Below are positions 5,851-7,403 of a stretch of 7,403 nucleotides of DNA, piece after piece. Numbering within the stretch: position 1 is the first letter of the stretch; each line of letters begins with the position of its first letter. Position numbers and translations under genes: made by a program. The stretch comes from Gemmatimonadaceae bacterium (lineage in GTDB: Bacteria > Gemmatimonadota > Gemmatimonadetes > Gemmatimonadales > Gemmatimonadaceae): positions 1 to 7,403 of the forward strand of contig JADGGM010000138.1 of NCBI GenBank assembly GCA_019689955.1. Reading direction: 5' to 3'. Under the pieces are notes generated by a model that worked only from the letters and a program-made list of their open reading frames with translations, was not told where the DNA came from and ran no database searches.

Positions 5851-6307
5851 CGTGCTCGTGCGCGTACTGCAGCGCTTGCGCGGCCTGGTGCACGATCTCC
5901 AGCGCCTCGTCGACCGGGAGCGGGCCGTCGCGCTCGAGGCGCGCGCGCAGCGTCTCGCCCTCGACGAACGGCATGGTGAACCAGAGCCACCCCGCGGCGG
6001 CGCCGGAGTCGTAGACGGAGAGGATGTGCGGGTGCTGCAGCCGCGCGGCGAGCCGGATCTCCCGCTCGAAGCGGGCGGCGCCGAGCGACTCGGCGATCTC
6101 GGCGTGGAGCACCTTGAGCGCGACCGGGCGGTCGTGCTTGCGGTCGCGGGCGAGATAGACCGTGGCCATTCCCCCGCGGCCGAGCTCGCGCTCGAGCGCG
6201 TAGCGATCGCCCAGCGCCGCGGCGAGCTCAGCTTCCTGGGGCGAGACGCGCATCGATACCACCCATGAGAGCTGCCGGACACCCGGGGGGCCCCGCCGCA
6301 CATGGAT

Positions 6308-6337
6308 ACGGTACGAGACGAAGAAGCGAAAGAGCAA
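6308..6337 (-). promoter_or_regulatory. Weak promoter candidate for the kinase remnant
   Basis: Read on the minus strand, TTGCTC (6337-6332), an 18-bp spacer and TACCGT (6313-6308) resemble a degraded -35/-10 pair about 55 nt before the kinase ATG. The segment is poorer in G/C than its surroundings. Both boxes have only about half the consensus bases, so this is tentative. Confidence 0.2.
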
Positions 6338-6341
6338 CCCC

Positions 6342-6357
6342 TCGCCGAGCTCGGCGA
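6342..6357. repeat. 16-bp perfect palindrome between protease and kinase remnant
   Basis: TCGCCGAGCTCGGCGA is a perfect inverted repeat without spacer. It lies just upstream (minus-strand sense) of the kinase promoter candidate and just downstream of the protease terminator hairpin. It could be an operator or a second hairpin of the protease transcript; the sequence does not decide. Confidence 0.45.
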
Positions 6358-6362
6358 ACGGG

Positions 6363-6378
6363 AAACGGCCGGAGGCCG
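6363..6378 (-). terminator. Terminator-like hairpin after the protease gene
   Basis: In minus-strand sense the protease stop TAG is followed at once by CGGCC-TCC-GGCCG and then TTT. The 5-bp all-GC stem has a 3-nt loop but only a short T run, so it is a weak intrinsic terminator. An alternative pairing one step upstream (GCCGG with CCGGC) is equally good. Confidence 0.4.
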
Positions 6379-6379
6379 G

Positions 6380-7351
6380 CTACCGCGCGATGAGCTGCGC
6401 GACGGCGTCGCTCGGTACGGCGTACACGATCCGCCCCCCACTCTCCCGCGCGCCGCCGTACACCACCCCCACCACGTTCCCCTCGGTGTCGAACACGGGG
6501 CTCCCGCTCGACCCGTCGCCCGCGTACGCGTCGATCTGGAGCACGGTCGAGAGGTTCTTGCTCACCGTCCCGGCAACGAGCGAGGAGCGCGCCGTGATCG
6601 TGGTCCCGCTCCCCTCCATCGGCGTGTCCGTGCCCAACGGGTAGCCGATGATCGCGACTGATTTCCCCACCGGCGTCCCCGCCGCCGAGGGCGCGACCCG
6701 CGCCACGGCGGGAAAGGGCCCCGCCGCGTCGACCTGGAGGAGCGCGAGGTCCGCGGCGTCGCTCACCGTGTCGACGTGCGCTGGGAGCCACGCCTTCGTG
6801 TCGCTGAAGATCACCGCGATGCGCGTCGGCCGCTCCCCCCCCGGGCGCGCCACGAGGTGGCGGTTGGTGACGATCGCACCATCGCTGCGCACGCAGAACC
6901 CCGAGCCGCTGAACATCGTCCCGTCGCTCCACTCCACGGCGATGAGCGTGACGGCGCCGCCGTTCCGCTCCGCGATCTTTGAGTAGTCGACCTGCGCGGC
7001 GGTGAGCATCGCGTGGCGCCGCGATTCCAGCGCCCGCAGCTCCGCCGCGAGCGAGTCCGCGTGCGCTCCGGACCGTCCGTTCGCCAGGGCGCGGCGCAGC
7101 GCGTCGCGCTCGGCCACCGAGGCGGCGAGGGAAGAGTCCAGCCCATCCACGCGCCCCGCGAGCGTGGCCACGCGCTGCGCGTACACGCGCGCCAGGCTGT
7201 CGTTGGCGCGGCTCAGCGCGCGCAGCTCCGCCATGCGCGCCTGCGCCTCACGGTGCCCCATCCAGTACGCGGCGGCCACCGCGACGATGAGCAACACACT
7301 CACCGCGGCGAGCGCGCGCCGCAAGGTGCGCGTGTGCTCCCCCACCGCCAT
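6380..7351 (-). CDS. Membrane-anchored trypsin-like serine protease (HtrA-like, no PDZ)
   Basis: Predicted envelope protease of the S1/S1C (trypsin/DegP-like) fold. From ATG 7351 it has 323 residues: a short basic N-terminus, one membrane helix at about 12-30, an Ala/Arg/Leu/Glu-rich probable coiled coil at about 34-120, then the protease domain at about 130-323. The triad is visible as His165 in TNRHLV, Asp201 in AADLALLQVD and Ser282 in GDGSSGSPVFD; GSGFCVRSDG and IIGYPLG are typical flanking strands. No PDZ domain follows, as the protein ends soon after the last strand (YAVPSDAVAQLIAR). The frame stays open from the ATG to position 7403 with 16 of 17 codons ending in G or C, so the true start may lie outside the window and add an N-terminal domain. 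It lies upstream of the kinase remnant on the same strand, separated by a terminator-like hairpin. All triad residues are present; substrates are unknown. Confidence 0.88.
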   Translation of the reverse strand: MAVGEHTRTLRRALAAVSVLLIVAVAAAYWMGHREAQARMAELRALSRANDSLARVYAQRVATLAGRVDGLDSSLAASVAERDALRRALANGRSGAHADSLAAELRALESRRHAMLTAAQVDYSKIAERNGGAVTLIAVEWSDGTMFSGSGFCVRSDGAIVTNRHLVARPGGERPTRIAVIFSDTKAWLPAHVDTVSDAADLALLQVDAAGPFPAVARVAPSAAGTPVGKSVAIIGYPLGTDTPMEGSGTTITARSSLVAGTVSKNLSTVLQIDAYAGDGSSGSPVFDTEGNVVGVVYGGARESGGRIVYAVPSDAVAQLIAR

Positions 7352-7403
7352 CGCGATCCGCTCGGTCGTGTCGCGCCGCGCGGGGCGTGGGGCCGTGGTG
7401 AGG

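Larger units (their letters stand above)
5596..6253 (-). pseudogene. Ser/Thr protein kinase (PknB-like) remnant with internal deletion and frameshift
   Basis: From ATG 6253 the first frame encodes a good kinase N-lobe: GDRYALERELGRGGMATVYLA with the glycine-rich loop at 25-35, VALK with Lys47, RFEREI with Glu65 pairing to it, QHPHILSVYDSG, hinge MPFVEGETL, and the helix ending HEHG at 132-135. The catalytic loop HRDxKPxN should follow, but the frame turns into low-complexity Arg-rich sequence and HRD, DFG and APE are absent. From about 5840 down to a TGA at 5596-5598 a different frame carries a membrane helix (TIALAVVAGVLLVAGVLA) and a TPR-like end (LARIYLHVGDRDRAI, WLAIDPELASLRDDSRFRAVV), as found at the C-terminus of membrane-bound kinases of this type. 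So about half the kinase domain, and probably most of the TPR region, is missing. If translated, the first frame would run on antisense into nagZ to about 5390. A catalytic kinase is excluded unless the assembly is wrong. Confidence 0.82.

Noticed and set aside
3117..5990. Minus-strand open frame of more than 950 codons opposite anmK and nagZ
   Set aside because: It mirrors the G/C third-position bias of the real plus-strand genes, has Arg/Gly/Glu-rich composition and no recognisable domain. The operon genes it overlaps carry full catalytic motifs.
6228..6932. Minus-strand frame overlapping the protease gene
   Set aside because: It is a shifted reading of the protease gene with repetitive Arg/Gly/Asp composition; the catalytic triad is in the 6380-7351 frame.
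1..7403. tRNA, rRNA, CRISPR array, insertion sequence, integrase or attachment site
   Set aside because: No cloverleaf-like segment, no regularly spaced repeats, no transposase or integrase motifs and no terminal inverted repeats were seen on either strand.

Overview
The window is a very GC-rich stretch of bacterial chromosome with strong third-position G/C bias, which opens long spurious reading frames on both strands. The gene content suggests a member of the Gemmatimonadota or a similar high-GC Gram-negative lineage. This is inference, resting on the style of the Ser/Thr kinase remnant (PknB-like N-lobe, membrane helix, TPR-like tail ending in a D-P-x-x-x-x-L-R-x-D-x-R-F motif), an envelope-targeted gamma-glutamyltransferase and a muropeptide-recycling operon. 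No marker gene is present to prove it.

Layout: (1) 1-1737, minus strand: a gamma-glutamyltransferase with an export or lipoprotein signal, complete except for the last few tens of residues. (2) 1738-2041: a divergent intergenic region with a CRP-like operator, an 18-bp perfect palindrome, a hairpin in the ggt leader and a candidate sigma-70-type promoter for the rightward operon. (3) 2042-5576, plus strand: a tight operon murQ-anmK-nagZ, with each junction overlapping by 4 bp (GTGA, then ATGA). (4) 5596-6253, minus strand: a Ser/Thr protein kinase pseudogene that has lost the catalytic loop and the rest of the C-lobe, with the surviving tail in another frame. (5) 6254-6379: an intergenic segment with a 16-bp palindrome and a terminator-like hairpin. 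(6) 6380-7351 or beyond, minus strand: a membrane-anchored, coiled-coil, trypsin-like serine protease.

The operon is a coherent cytoplasmic pathway for cell-wall sugar recovery. NagZ trims GlcNAc from anhydro-muropeptides, AnmK opens and phosphorylates anhydro-MurNAc, and MurQ removes the lactyl ether to give GlcNAc-6-phosphate. Importer (AmpG), amidase (AmpD) and NagA/NagB are not in the window. The CRP-like site upstream suggests the operon, the divergent ggt, or both respond to a CRP/FNR-family regulator. I see no undescribed defence or mobile system. The most unusual items are the multiply deleted kinase with short direct repeats at its putative joins, the paired palindromes in the divergent control region, and residue substitutions in AnmK and GGT.
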